A DNA stretch of 64,000 nucleotides from JAPPLB01 sp965208945 (GCA_965208945.1 OZ242366.1:5332001-5396000), one strand, 5' to 3'. Numbered from the stretch's first letter, positions 1-10,292 are shown. Notes: generated by a model from the letters alone, not told the origin. A program made the numbers and translations.

Positions 1-2
1 TT

Positions 3-2957
3 TTGGCCGGGACGGCTCATGCTGAAGAACGCACTCCAACGCCGGCGCCGACTGTCATTTCCGTAGACTTCGCGCCGGCCGAACAACCCTTGCCGGACGA
101 GCACCTGAACCATCTCGTCAGCGTGAAAGTTGGTGAGCCGCTCGAACCCCATCTGGTCCGCCAAAGCATACAGCGCCTGTTCGCGACCGGCCGCTATGAG
201 CCTGACATTCAGGTCCGCGGCGAAGACGTCCCGGGAGGCATCCGAATCACATTCATGGCCCGCCCGAGCTGGTTTGTCGGGCAAGTGCAAGTGGAAGGGG
301 CCGAAGCGCCGCCTACGCCTCTACAACTCATCAACGCAGGACATCTGGACCTGGGCCAGCCCTATCTCGAAGAAGATGTCGGCTTTGCCATGCAAGAGAT
401 GAGGCGACTCCTCGAGAACAACGGCTTTTTCTCAGCGAACATCAGCAAGACCGAGATCGAACACCTCGAGAGCCGCCAGAAGGACATCACGTTCGTAGTG
501 ACGCCCGGCGAGCGCACAGCGATCGGCGAGATCTATCTCACCGGCCATGGACCCGATGAAGCCCCACCGTTGCCCATCGAGGAGGTTCGCCGCATCAGTG
601 GTTGGCAAAGGGGCCAACCTTCCACCCAGCGCCGGCTTCAGCAAGGAGTCAGTCGTTTGGAGGATCATCTCCGCGGCAAACAGCACTGGCTGTCGACAGT
701 CCGCTTAGTCGGCCGGGACTTCAATGCCGACCTCAACGAGGTCGGTCTTGTTGTGGACATCCGGCTCGGGCCGCGGGTCGTTGTCCGGGTCGAGGGAGCG
801 GAGATCAGCGATCAGAAGCTCCGCCGCTACCTTCCTATCTACGAGGAAGGAGTCATCGATGACGACCTCCTGTCTGAAGGCGGGGACAATTTGCGCGACT
901 ATTTTCAGTCCCAAGGATTCTTTCTGGCTTCCGTCTCTCCCGTCCTGGAACGCGACCGGGAGGACGAAGTGTTGATCATCTACCAAGTTGACCGCGGTCC
1001 ACGACAGGAGCTTGTCCACGTCGGAATATCCGGGAACCGCTCCTTCGACCTGCCGACCATACAAGAGCGGATGCTGGTGCAACCGAGGAACATTGACGTC
1101 AGGAAGGGACGGCTGACGGACAGCTTGTTGGCCCAGGACCGCCTGGTCATCCTCGACCTCTACCGGTCGAACGGTTTTCACGAAGCGGAAGTCGCCTGCC
1201 GCAAGGAGGCGGGCTACCAGAGAAACGACAAACTCATGGCGGTCTTCTGCGACATCCACGAAGGCGAGCGCACTCTTGTCTCAAAGCTAACGATCAAGGG
1301 CATGGAGCGGCTCCCGGAAGAGTTGTTCGAGGATCGTTTGTCATCGGTAGCCGGCCAGCCATTCAGTGAAGTCAGCGTCGCGACTGACCGCGATCTCATT
1401 CTGGGGGACTACTACGATTCCGGCTACCACCGAGCAGGGTTCAGTTGGAAACGTCTTCCAAGCGACGTCCCCCATCGTGTCGAGCTGGAATACGAGATTC
1501 GTGAAGGTGAAACGCTCTATCTTCGCGAGCCGATCATTACCGGCCTGCGCCATACCCGGCCCAGCCTCATCGATCAACAGGTGCAGGTCATACCCGGAGA
1601 CCCCTTTTCGGCGAACGCCATGTTCGAAACCCAACGCCGACTCTACGATCTCGGCGTGTTCTCGAAGGTGGATGTCGGACTTCAGAACCCCAACGGAGAA
1701 GAGCCAGCCAAGAACGTGCTGATTCAGGTGGAGGAGGGGCGTCGTTGGACAGCCCGGGTCGGCGGAGGCGCCGAGTTCGCACGGATCGGCGGTAATACGG
1801 CTGACGTAACCTCTCCGCTCGGAGACGCCTCTTTCAGCCCTCGCGTGACACTGGAGGTAACCCGCCTCAACGTCCGCGGCCTCGGGCACACGATGAGCCT
1901 GCGGACGCGCTTCTCCAATCTCCAGCAAAGAGCGCTGTTCATCTACGAGGCGCCGCGTTGGACAGGGTCGGACAAGTGGGACATGACCATCAGCAGTCTG
2001 TTCGACACGTCCCGCAACGTCCGCACCTTTTCCGGGAGGAGGCTCGAAGGCGCACTTCAACTTCGTCATCGGCTCAGCAAACCGTCAACGGCCCTGTACC
2101 GCTTCACGTACCGGCGAACGTCGATCGACCAGAACACTCTGCAAATCACTCCTCTGCTGATACCACTCACTTCACAACCTGTTCGTGTGGGCCTGTTGTC
2201 GGGCACTTACATTCAAGACCGCCGGGACGACCCAACCGACTCGACAAAGGGCATCTTCAACACGGTCGACTTGAGCTTCGCCAGCGGAATCTGGGCGTCC
2301 GAGCCGGACTTCGTGCGTTTCCTGGGTCAAAACAGCACCTATCACCGACTCGGGAACAGCCGTGTCGTCCTGGCGCGCACGCTGCAACTCGGGCTGCTGA
2401 TGCCGACCGGCGTCTTTCGGATGCAGGATCCGATCAGCTTTATTCCCGGGGCCTCGGAGCCGGATCCCCGCATTCCACTAGCGGAGCGTTTCTTCGCCGG
2501 AGGCGCCACCTCCCATCGCGGCTTTCCGGTGAATCAGGCGGGGCCTCGCGATCCGACCACCGGGTTCCCGATCGGCGGCGGCGCACAGTTGCTCAACAGC
2601 ATGGAGCTGCGCTTTCCGCTTCGCTGGAGGAATGTGGGCGGCGTAGTGTTTCACGATGCGGGTAACGTCTACTCACGGCCTCGCGAGATCAGCTTCCAAA
2701 GCCGGCAGAAGACTCTGACCAAGAACAACGACACGGTCGGTTACGATTTCGATTACATGGTGCACGCCGTCGGTTTCGGCGTCCGCTACAAGACGCCGAT
2801 CGGCCCCGTCCGACTTGACCTGGCTTACAGCATCAACCCGCCAAGCTTCATCGGTTTCGAAGGCACACGGGACGACCTGTTGCGCGGCGCGGGAACCATC
2901 ACACAGCAGCGCATTACGCAATTCCAGTTTCACTTTTCCCTGGGGCAAACGTTCTGA
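3..2957 (+). CDS. tamA: TamA-like Omp85 outer-membrane assembly protein (5' partial)
   Basis: An outer-membrane beta-barrel assembly protein of the Omp85/BamA superfamily. About 580 N-terminal residues form a series of POTRA-type units, each with the pattern of a short strand, an 'IxxL/LxxxLxxxG' helix region and 'GYF/GFF' turns (NNGFFSA near residue 140, SQGFFLA near 300, DSGYHRA near 475). The C-terminal ~400 residues are a D15-type 16-strand barrel with the late motif GGATSHRGFP and a terminal aromatic residue (…FSLGQTF), as expected of a BAM substrate. The reading frame is open to the window edge; the first visible TTG codon lies in what looks like the end of a signal peptide (AGTAHAEE), so the true start is upstream of the window. 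The gene overlaps the next by one base (TGATG). With a SurA-like gene and tamB directly downstream, TamA is more likely than BamA, and a separate bamA is present at 25.2 kb. Confidence 0.85.
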   Translation: MAGTAHAEERTPTPAPTVISVDFAPAEQPLPDEHLNHLVSVKVGEPLEPHLVRQSIQRLFATGRYEPDIQVRGEDVPGGIRITFMARPSWFVGQVQVEGAEAPPTPLQLINAGHLDLGQPYLEEDVGFAMQEMRRLLENNGFFSANISKTEIEHLESRQKDITFVVTPGERTAIGEIYLTGHGPDEAPPLPIEEVRRISGWQRGQPSTQRRLQQGVSRLEDHLRGKQHWLSTVRLVGRDFNADLNEVGLVVDIRLGPRVVVRVEGAEISDQKLRRYLPIYEEGVIDDDLLSEGGDNLRDYFQSQGFFLASVSPVLERDREDEVLIIYQVDRGPRQELVHVGISGNRSFDLPTIQERMLVQPRNIDVRKGRLTDSLLAQDRLVILDLYRSNGFHEAEVACRKEAGYQRNDKLMAVFCDIHEGERTLVSKLTIKGMERLPEELFEDRLSSVAGQPFSEVSVATDRDLILGDYYDSGYHRAGFSWKRLPSDVPHRVELEYEIREGETLYLREPIITGLRHTRPSLIDQQVQVIPGDPFSANAMFETQRRLYDLGVFSKVDVGLQNPNGEEPAKNVLIQVEEGRRWTARVGGGAEFARIGGNTADVTSPLGDASFSPRVTLEVTRLNVRGLGHTMSLRTRFSNLQQRALFIYEAPRWTGSDKWDMTISSLFDTSRNVRTFSGRRLEGALQLRHRLSKPSTALYRFTYRRTSIDQNTLQITPLLIPLTSQPVRVGLLSGTYIQDRRDDPTDSTKGIFNTVDLSFASGIWASEPDFVRFLGQNSTYHRLGNSRVVLARTLQLGLLMPTGVFRMQDPISFIPGASEPDPRIPLAERFFAGGATSHRGFPVNQAGPRDPTTGFPIGGGAQLLNSMELRFPLRWRNVGGVVFHDAGNVYSRPREISFQSRQKTLTKNNDTVGYDFDYMVHAVGFGVRYKTPIGPVRLDLAYSINPPSFIGFEGTRDDLLRGAGTITQQRITQFQFHFSLGQTF

Positions 2958-3652
2958 TGATGAGAAAAACGGCAGGCAAGCTCGGATGGCCTTGGGTTTT
3001 TCTGATTGCCCTTTCGGCTGTTTCGACGATCATGCAGGCCGGCCAACGCATTCTGGATCAGACGGTCGCCGTTGTTGGTGAGCGAGCAATTACCGCCAGC
3101 GAAGTGGAAGAGCAAATCGCGTTGGAAGACCTCGATCGCGAACAGCCTACCGAGCGCTCAGCCGAGCGCTATCGGGAAGTCGTCGAGCGACTGATCCGGT
3201 TGCGGCTGGTGCAACGCGAAATGGACCTGGCGGGCTTTGTCGGCGCGACAGATGCGCAGGTCCGGCAACAAATGGACTTCATGAGGCGCCAGTCCGGCGG
3301 AGCGGAGCAGCTTCAGCAGGCGCTGGCCAACTATGGCCTGAGTGACACGATCCTGGAAAACTTCATACGCCAACAGTTGGATTTTCAGCTCTTCGTCGGC
3401 TTCCGCTTCCGTACCGGACTCGTCATCCCTCGCGAAGAAGTGGAGGCGTACTATGCAACGGAATTCCGATCGCAGCTTCCGGCATTCAGCTCCCCGCCGC
3501 CGCTGGACCGAGTGTATGAAGACTTGGAGGCCGAGTTAGTGGAACGCAGAGTAGATCCACTGCTGAACGATTGGATCAATCGCGTTCGATCACAGACACG
3601 CATCATGATCGTCGAAGGCTCATCAGCCTCGGCAGGGACAGAATCACCATGA
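2957..3652 (+). CDS. SurA N-domain-like periplasmic chaperone without PPIase domain
   Basis: A 231-residue exported protein with an N-terminal hydrophobic segment (about residues 10-28) followed by the typical SurA start, QRILDQTVAVVGERAITASEVE, and helical segments with RxxVVERLIRLRLVQ. The parvulin domain found in full SurA/PrsA is absent, so it is best read as a SurA_N-type chaperone, perhaps escorting outer-membrane proteins to the TamA/TamB machinery. The start ATG overlaps the tamA stop (TGATG), and its own stop overlaps the tamB start (ATGA). This places it inside one translationally coupled operon. Confidence 0.75.
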   Translation: MMRKTAGKLGWPWVFLIALSAVSTIMQAGQRILDQTVAVVGERAITASEVEEQIALEDLDREQPTERSAERYREVVERLIRLRLVQREMDLAGFVGATDAQVRQQMDFMRRQSGGAEQLQQALANYGLSDTILENFIRQQLDFQLFVGFRFRTGLVIPREEVEAYYATEFRSQLPAFSSPPPLDRVYEDLEAELVERRVDPLLNDWINRVRSQTRIMIVEGSSASAGTESP

Positions 3653-6600
3653 AGAGATTCTTCCAAAATCCGGGTCGCTTCGGTTGGAAGGCATGGACCG
3701 GCGGGCTGGTTGTCCTCATCGTGGTGGCCGGAAGCTCTCTTTACGGACTGCTGTACACCGAATGGTTCCAGGCGCTCATTCGGAACGAGATCATCTCCCA
3801 GATCGAGACGCTTACCGGGGGCAAAGCCTCCTTGCGCGAGCTGTTTTTTCAGCCGACAACCTTACGGCTACGGGTGGAAGGACTGTCGGTAAGTGCCTCG
3901 GACGAATCCGAACCTTTCCTGGCAGTACCCGCAGCCGAGTTGGATTTCGAACTCGAATCTCTTTACTCGACAAAGCTATCCCTGGAAGCGATGGCTCTGG
4001 ATTCACCGCATTTTCACGTGATCGCGGCTTCCGACGGCGCCAACAACCTACCGCCTTTTCCTTTGCAATCCGATGCCAGTGGCATCATGCCACAAGAGCT
4101 GTTCGAGATGGCCGTCAAGCGATTTGACGTGAAACGAGGCCAGATCCGATGGAATGACAAAAGCGTGCCCGTTTCCTTCTCGTCGCAACGGTTCCATCTG
4201 CAAACACGCTTTGAGCCACTACAGGGGCGCTATCGGGCAAATGTGCGGTTGGGGGATTCACAGTTTTCGCTACACGACAAACGGCCGGTCCTGTCGGAAG
4301 CCGAGGCGGAATTCCATGTCTACCCTGACCGGCTCGTTGCACCGGAAATAAAATGGGCAAGCTCCGGGACGAGCGTTATCGGAGGTCTGGAAGTCAACTT
4401 TGTTGACCAGCCTCAAGCAGTCTTCCGATATCGGATCGATGCGCAACTGAGTGAGTGGACATCATGGCTCGGTCTCGCTCCTCTTGACGGTGGCGTGGCG
4501 CAAGCTCAAGGACAGGGACGATGGAACGGTGCCGAAGGAGCGCTCCGTTACACAGGGTCCCTCACAATCAGCGATCTGATGCCGCAAGCGCCTCAATTCG
4601 CCCTCGAATCGATATCAGCAACTGCCGACTTTGCCGGTGATGCACAAACCCTCCGGGTTCAAAATATCGAGGCCGAAGCATTGGGCGGCACGCTCACGGG
4701 CGAGGCGCGACTGGAGGACTTGACCTCGCCTTCACCTCGCTACCGGCTGGCCTTAGCCCTCGCGGGATTTCCTGTAAGGCCTTTGACGATGGCCGTCCGG
4801 CGGCTTCCAGCCGGGGTCCGCAACGCTCCCTGGGCCAGCGCTGTCAGCGGGACGATCGAGGTAGAGGGACGCGGCATCGACGACTTGCAAGCCAAGGCTC
4901 GGATCGGGTTTGAAGCGCCCAAAGCCCCTCAGACACATCAAATCCCTTTGCGTGGCACTCTCGCCATGGGATATGTGAGCGTGTCGCAAACCTTGAGAAT
5001 CGACAAGCTCGATCTGGTCACGGATAGCAGTCACATTCAACTGCACGGCTCGTTGCAGGCTCACGATCGCTCCGATCTTCGTGTGCGCGCCAGCCTCAAC
5101 GGCCTCGAAGACGTTCGTTACTGGCTGCGGCAAGCGAATGCCGAACAGATTGCGGCGCCCTTCGGTCTGTCCGGATCGGCGCAGATCGATGGTGAAGTGT
5201 CCGGCCAGCACGCATCGCCAGATCTTCGCTTCAAGGGCAGTTTGGAGGTCAAGAATTTCACGCTCCACGGCGAGCCGTGGGATCGCCTGCACGGATCGCT
5301 CGATATTTCGCCACGCAAGATTCGTGTCGAACCGGCACGGATCGAGAGAGCCGAGGGAGGAGCTGATCTATCCCTGACGGCTGACTTGACCGGCGACGAG
5401 ACGAAGGTTGAAGCGTTCAACGGTCGTGTGAGCTTTAAAAATCTGCCCGTCTCCTCAGTGCTTGGCTCGGCCGCCTTTGACCAGCCGCTGACGGGGGCGC
5501 TCAATGGCGAAGTGCGCTTCAGCGGCCCGCCGTCGAACCCACAAGGCTCCGCCCACCTCGAAATTACCGAAGGAGGCGCATGGGGACGGCATCTCGACCG
5601 CATCGTCACCGATGCCCGGCTGGACAGCGGGGTCCTCGTCGTCGATTCATTCCGTGCCGAGCGCGGCCAGGCAACACTCGCCTCGAACGGCCGGCTTGAT
5701 CGCACAACCGGAGAGTTTGACTTCAAAGTAGCCGCCGACGGCTGGAATTTGCGGGATCTGCAAGCCTTCTCCCAAAACGAGCGCACGCCCTCTGGACTTC
5801 TCGCGCTCGAACTCCAGGGCAACGGTCGCTTGTCATCCTCGGAAGACCTTCTCGATGACCTCTTCGTTTCCGGGTCATTCGGCTTGCGAGAGGTCAAGCT
5901 CGAAGAACGGGACATCGGCTCCTTCTCGGGCAAACTAACCACTTCAGGACGGCGCGTGGACATCGGCTGGAAAGGCAATCTGCTGTCCGGCTCTCTGGCT
6001 GGACACGCCGAGTTCCGGCCGGATGAGAACGGTCCTTTCAGCGGCCAGTGCACCGTGAATGGCCTGGACCTTGTCTATTTGGCAGGTCTGGCTGACTTGA
6101 ACCTTCATCAGACTAGCGGCACGGTTGATGGTCAGTTCCGATTCTCCGGAGAGGCGACGGACTCGAGCAAGTTCGTCGCCGACGGCGAGGTCACCCGACT
6201 CCAGCTTTCCCACTCGCAGATTCCCGGAGCGGAGCGTGGATACGAGGTCTGGAATCCCTTCCCGATGCGCTGGAAGGTCGAGAACAAAACCTTGGACATC
6301 GACCGTGTGCGTCTACTCGGCGACGGGACCGATATCGTAGTCGACGGAACGATAGGCCTACAGGATGGTTTTGCCCGCAAGGAAGACTCGATGGATGTCT
6401 CGGTCGAGGGGAGTTTCAACCTGGCAGCCCTGGAAAGTTTTCGCCCCGCAGTCACGGCGAGGGGCGAGTCGGAATTGGATGTGCGTATCCGGGGTAACGT
6501 CGATCAACCGTCGATCCGGGGATTGATGCAGGTCAAAGACGGGACCTTGCGCCACAATTCATTCTCGAACGGATTAAGCGATCTCAACGGCCAAATCCGC

Positions 6601-7707
6601 TTCAACGAAAACATGGTCCGCGTTGAAGGGGTAAGAGCTGAGTCCGGTGGAGGCAACCTTACTCTGGGCGGCACGCTGGTGTTGCGAGACGGGCGCTGGG
6701 ACTATCGTCTTCAAGCAGGAATCGAAAGCGTCCGTATCCGTTATCCGGAATCAATCAGCAACGTCATCGACGGCCGGTTAACGTACTCGGGGACAGACCT
6801 TCGGAGCCTGCTCAGCGGGGAGGTCATCGTGAGCCGCGTGACGATCGGGTCGGACCTTACCCTGGCTGACGTCATGGCCTCGCTCGCCCAACCTACTCAG
6901 ACGCCGGCCAGCCACCAGGCTCTCGTCAATATGGGTCTAAGCGTTCGCATTGCATCCGTACCCGAGCTTCTGATCGACACGCCCCTGATCCGCAATGTTC
7001 AATCCAATATGGACTTGCAATTGAGCGGAACGGCCGTTAGCCCCTCGCTTCGCGGCGACTTGACCATCACCCAAGGGGAACTCTCTTTCCAGGGATCGCG
7101 TTACAAGATCAACCGTGGGGACATCAACTTCTACAATCCCTTCCGAATCGAACCCGTCGTCAACATCGAGCTCGAAACGCGCATCCGTGACGTGGACATC
7201 GCCTTGATCATTTCAGGCCCGGCGAGCTTGCCCAACCTGAGCTATCGATCGGACCCGCCGTTACGCACCGATCAACTCCTCGACCTGATCGCTTTGGCCC
7301 GCTCGCCCACCACCGATCCGGTTCTGGCCACACAGCAGACAGCACAGCAGCAGTCTTTGATCCAGAGCGGCCTGAATGCCGTCCTTTCCCGCGCCATCAC
7401 GGTTTCGGGAGCCACGAGCATCGGCTCGCGGAGCGGCTCGCAACGTTTACAGCGCTTCTTTGGCGTCAGCCGTCTCAAAGTCGATCCTCAATCGGGTGGC
7501 GCTGAACTCAACCCGGGTGCGCGAATCTCCACCGAGCAACAGATCACGCAGGATCTGACTCTCATCTACAGCTACGACCTTTCCGAGGCCCAGCAGCAGC
7601 TAGTACGCATTGAGTGGGCGCCGACGCGGCAGTGGTCGTTCATCGTGACGCGAGATGAGAACGGCCTCGTCGGAGCTGACATTCTGTTCAAGAAAAGGTT
7701 GCGTTGA
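3649..7707 (+). CDS. tamB: TamB-like translocation and assembly module protein
   Basis: A 1352-residue AsmA/TamB-type protein. One N-terminal membrane anchor (about residues 15-35) is followed by a very long, repetitive beta-rich region typical of bridge-like periplasmic lipid-transfer proteins. The C-terminal DUF490/TamB domain is clear: FQGSRYKINRGDINFYNP, then VNIELETRIRDVDIAL, SGPASLPNLSYRSDPPL and the closing LLDLIALARSPTTD, with terminal …FKKRLR. The open frame extends upstream to 3571, but the ATG at 3649 overlaps the stop of the preceding gene (ATGA) and gives a normal N-terminus (MKRFFQNPG), so it is the chosen start. It should act with TamA in outer-membrane protein insertion or phospholipid transport. 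Confidence 0.88.
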   Translation: MKRFFQNPGRFGWKAWTGGLVVLIVVAGSSLYGLLYTEWFQALIRNEIISQIETLTGGKASLRELFFQPTTLRLRVEGLSVSASDESEPFLAVPAAELDFELESLYSTKLSLEAMALDSPHFHVIAASDGANNLPPFPLQSDASGIMPQELFEMAVKRFDVKRGQIRWNDKSVPVSFSSQRFHLQTRFEPLQGRYRANVRLGDSQFSLHDKRPVLSEAEAEFHVYPDRLVAPEIKWASSGTSVIGGLEVNFVDQPQAVFRYRIDAQLSEWTSWLGLAPLDGGVAQAQGQGRWNGAEGALRYTGSLTISDLMPQAPQFALESISATADFAGDAQTLRVQNIEAEALGGTLTGEARLEDLTSPSPRYRLALALAGFPVRPLTMAVRRLPAGVRNAPWASAVSGTIEVEGRGIDDLQAKARIGFEAPKAPQTHQIPLRGTLAMGYVSVSQTLRIDKLDLVTDSSHIQLHGSLQAHDRSDLRVRASLNGLEDVRYWLRQANAEQIAAPFGLSGSAQIDGEVSGQHASPDLRFKGSLEVKNFTLHGEPWDRLHGSLDISPRKIRVEPARIERAEGGADLSLTADLTGDETKVEAFNGRVSFKNLPVSSVLGSAAFDQPLTGALNGEVRFSGPPSNPQGSAHLEITEGGAWGRHLDRIVTDARLDSGVLVVDSFRAERGQATLASNGRLDRTTGEFDFKVAADGWNLRDLQAFSQNERTPSGLLALELQGNGRLSSSEDLLDDLFVSGSFGLREVKLEERDIGSFSGKLTTSGRRVDIGWKGNLLSGSLAGHAEFRPDENGPFSGQCTVNGLDLVYLAGLADLNLHQTSGTVDGQFRFSGEATDSSKFVADGEVTRLQLSHSQIPGAERGYEVWNPFPMRWKVENKTLDIDRVRLLGDGTDIVVDGTIGLQDGFARKEDSMDVSVEGSFNLAALESFRPAVTARGESELDVRIRGNVDQPSIRGLMQVKDGTLRHNSFSNGLSDLNGQIRFNENMVRVEGVRAESGGGNLTLGGTLVLRDGRWDYRLQAGIESVRIRYPESISNVIDGRLTYSGTDLRSLLSGEVIVSRVTIGSDLTLADVMASLAQPTQTPASHQALVNMGLSVRIASVPELLIDTPLIRNVQSNMDLQLSGTAVSPSLRGDLTITQGELSFQGSRYKINRGDINFYNPFRIEPVVNIELETRIRDVDIALIISGPASLPNLSYRSDPPLRTDQLLDLIALARSPTTDPVLATQQTAQQQSLIQSGLNAVLSRAITVSGATSIGSRSGSQRLQRFFGVSRLKVDPQSGGAELNPGARISTEQQITQDLTLIYSYDLSEAQQQLVRIEWAPTRQWSFIVTRDENGLVGADILFKKRLR

Positions 7708-8376
7708 TTGGCACGGTGGGAAGAGTTGCGGCGGCGCATGGTGGATCGCCAATTACGCTCCAGGGGCATCCGAGACGAGCACGTGCTGGTCGCTATGGGG
7801 CAGGTGCCGCGTCACGAGTTTGTTCCACACGCTCTGCGGAGGTTCGCCTATGACGACGAACCTGTATCGCTTCCTCGCCGTCAAAGCGTTTCGCAGCCCT
7901 ATATGGTCGCTGTGATGGCCGAGGCGCTCGCGTTGACACAAACCGACACTGTCCTCGAAGTCGGAGCCGGTTCGGGTTATGCCGCGGCGGTCATCGCCCT
8001 GCTCGCCAAGCATGTCTACTCCATCGAATGGGAGGCCGATCTCGCTGACATGGCACGGACGAACTTACACCGAACCGGTTACGAGGCTCGAGTCACGATC
8101 ATTCACGGAGACGGCACTCTGGGCTGTCCGGCTCATGCTCCCTACGACGCGATCTCCGTGGCAGCGGCGGCGTCACAAGTACCGGCCCGGCTACTCGAAC
8201 AGATGGAGCCGAATAGCGGTCGTCTCGTCATGCCCGTTGGCCCTGAGAGCAGTCAGGAGTTGACGTTGGTGCGCTGTTCGCCGGCCGGTCTCCGTTCGAT
8301 GTGTATCACCGGCTGCCGATTCGTCCCTCTTCGTGGAACCCAGGGACGATGGTACGAGTGGGGTTTCACTTCATAG
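7708..8376 (+). CDS. pcm: Protein-L-isoaspartate O-methyltransferase
   Basis: A 222-residue SAM-dependent methyltransferase that starts repair of L-isoaspartyl residues in damaged proteins. Family hallmarks are visible: RRRMVDRQLRSRGI with VPRHEFVP at the N-terminus, the SQPYMVAVMAEAL substrate-side motif and the SAM motif EVGAGSGYAAAVIALLA (about residues 86-102). The TTG start immediately follows the tamB stop codon and includes the conserved 'RRRMV' start of the family. An ATG at 7738 would truncate it. It is the fourth gene of the tam run and is followed after 8 bases by selB. Confidence 0.88.
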   Translation: MARWEELRRRMVDRQLRSRGIRDEHVLVAMGQVPRHEFVPHALRRFAYDDEPVSLPRRQSVSQPYMVAVMAEALALTQTDTVLEVGAGSGYAAAVIALLAKHVYSIEWEADLADMARTNLHRTGYEARVTIIHGDGTLGCPAHAPYDAISVAAAASQVPARLLEQMEPNSGRLVMPVGPESSQELTLVRCSPAGLRSMCITGCRFVPLRGTQGRWYEWGFTS

Positions 8377-8384
8377 CCTCGCCC

Positions 8385-10292
8385 ATGAAGCACATCATCG
8401 TCGGAACCGCGGGCCATATCGATCACGGCAAGACAGCCCTCGTCCGTGCGCTCACCGGTATCGATACCGACCGTCTCGCAGAAGAGAAACGGCGCGGCAT
8501 CACCATCGACATCGGCTTTGCGAATCTGCGTCTAGCGGATGAGCGCAACGGGGAGGAACTCTATCTGGGATTCGTCGACGTCCCTGGACACGAGCGGTTT
8601 GTACGAAACATGCTTGCAGGAGCCTGCGGGATCGACCTCGTGCTGATGGTGATCGCCGCGGACGAACTGGTGATGCCCCAAACGAGCGAACACTTCGAAA
8701 TTTGCCGTCTGCTCGGTGTGCGGCACGGTCTCGTCGCCCTCACCAAAGCTGACCTCGTCGATGCTGAAACGCTGGAACTGTCCCGAATGGAGATGGAAGA
8801 CTTCTTTGCTGGTTCGTTCCTGGAGGGAAAACCCGTTATCCCTGCTAGCACAAAAACCGGCATTGGCCTCGACGAGCTTCGCGATGCATTGGCGCAGACT
8901 GCCCGCGAAACGCCGGAACGAAACGGCAGTGGGCACTTTCGAATGCCGCTCGACCGCGTTTTTGTCCAACAGGGCTTCGGAACCGTAGTTACGGGCACCC
9001 CTGTCTCGGGAACGATCCAAGCTGACAGCGATCTCAAGATTCACCCTCTCGACCGGCGTGTCCGTGTCCGTGGCATTCAGGGCCATAACAAGTCAGTGCA
9101 CAGCATCGGGGCGGGACAACGAACCGCTTTGAACCTGGCAGGCATTGAAGCGAGCGAGCTACGACGCGGTATGGTCGCGACGTCGATCGGGCCGTTTCGA
9201 GCTACCAGAAAACTGGACTGTGTGATCGAACTGCTTGCGACGGCAGACACCCTCAAACACGGAGCACCTGTCCATTTCCACAGCGGGACCGCGGAAACGG
9301 TCGCTAGGGTTGCGCTGTTGGACCGTTGCGGCAAGCTCCCTCCGGGGGAAAAAGCGCTCGCGCGACTCCGACTTGACAATCCTGTCCTTACACTCCATGG
9401 CGATCGCTTCATCCTGAGACGCTTCTCTCCAGTCATCACGATCGGTGGCGGGATCGTTCTCGATACAGAACCACGGCCGGAGCGAAATGCGGAGGCGCAC
9501 TGCCGCCGACTCACTGAGTTGCAGTCCGGCGAGCCAGTCCGGGTGTTGTCCGTGCTGCTTCAGCATGAACCACATGGATTGGAAGTGTCAGACACGATTC
9601 GACGATCGGGGTGGAGCGAGAAGAAGGTGGGAGAGGCTGCGGCGCATCTGTGCAAGCTCGGTGTGGCTCAACGGTTGGGGCCTTCCCGCTTGCTGTCCGC
9701 CGAAGCGTACAGGGCGGCATCGGAAAAGGCTGCTGACTTCCTCACACACTTCCATCGAAAGGAACCTCTTCAACCGGGAGCATCCAAAGAGGAACTCCGG
9801 AGCCGTTGTTTCGCGAGCGCGCCGGCGAACTTCCTCGAGGCGCTGCTGGCATCGCTCGAAGCGGCGGGTGTGATTCTGATCGAGAACGAGTTCATCAGGC
9901 TCCCCCGCCATACTGTCATGCTTGACGATGAGGAAAGCAATGCGCGCGCGACTATCATCGCCAAATTCGAAACAGCCGGGCTCTCCGTACCTGCCGTCAA
10001 GGATGTCTTGACGAGTCTGCCGGTCGACGCGGGCCGCGCACGCCGTATCCTGCAGGCGCTCTTGCGAGAGTCCATCTTGGTGAAAGTCTCCGAGGACCTG
10101 CTTCTCCATCGGGACAGCATCGATCGACTTAAGCTGCTTCTCCGCCATGAACGCAAACGGTCAGGGCGCATCGACGTTGCGCGCTTCAAAGAACTGGCAG
10201 GGGTCAGCCGAAAGTACGCCATACCGCTGCTGGAGTTTCTCGACCGGCGAAAGCTCACCCGCCGCGACGGCAACGAACGCGTGATTCTCTGA
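8385..10292 (+). CDS. selB: Selenocysteine-specific translation elongation factor SelB
   Basis: A 635-residue translational GTPase that delivers selenocysteinyl-tRNA to UGA codons carrying a SECIS hairpin. G-motifs are complete: GTAGHIDHGKTALV (G1), RGITIDIGFA (G2), DVPGHERFVRNM (G3) and TKADLVD (G4), then two EF-Tu-like beta-barrel domains. The C-terminal ~270 residues carry the winged-helix repeats that bind mRNA (ending FLDRRKLTRRDGNERVIL). The open frame begins at 8301, but the ATG at 8385 gives the canonical MKHIIVGTAGHID start and lies 8 bases after the pcm stop. No selA, selD, tRNA-Sec or recognisable selenoprotein was seen in the window. Confidence 0.95.
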   Translation: MKHIIVGTAGHIDHGKTALVRALTGIDTDRLAEEKRRGITIDIGFANLRLADERNGEELYLGFVDVPGHERFVRNMLAGACGIDLVLMVIAADELVMPQTSEHFEICRLLGVRHGLVALTKADLVDAETLELSRMEMEDFFAGSFLEGKPVIPASTKTGIGLDELRDALAQTARETPERNGSGHFRMPLDRVFVQQGFGTVVTGTPVSGTIQADSDLKIHPLDRRVRVRGIQGHNKSVHSIGAGQRTALNLAGIEASELRRGMVATSIGPFRATRKLDCVIELLATADTLKHGAPVHFHSGTAETVARVALLDRCGKLPPGEKALARLRLDNPVLTLHGDRFILRRFSPVITIGGGIVLDTEPRPERNAEAHCRRLTELQSGEPVRVLSVLLQHEPHGLEVSDTIRRSGWSEKKVGEAAAHLCKLGVAQRLGPSRLLSAEAYRAASEKAADFLTHFHRKEPLQPGASKEELRSRCFASAPANFLEALLASLEAAGVILIENEFIRLPRHTVMLDDEESNARATIIAKFETAGLSVPAVKDVLTSLPVDAGRARRILQALLRESILVKVSEDLLLHRDSIDRLKLLLRHERKRSGRIDVARFKELAGVSRKYAIPLLEFLDRRKLTRRDGNERVIL

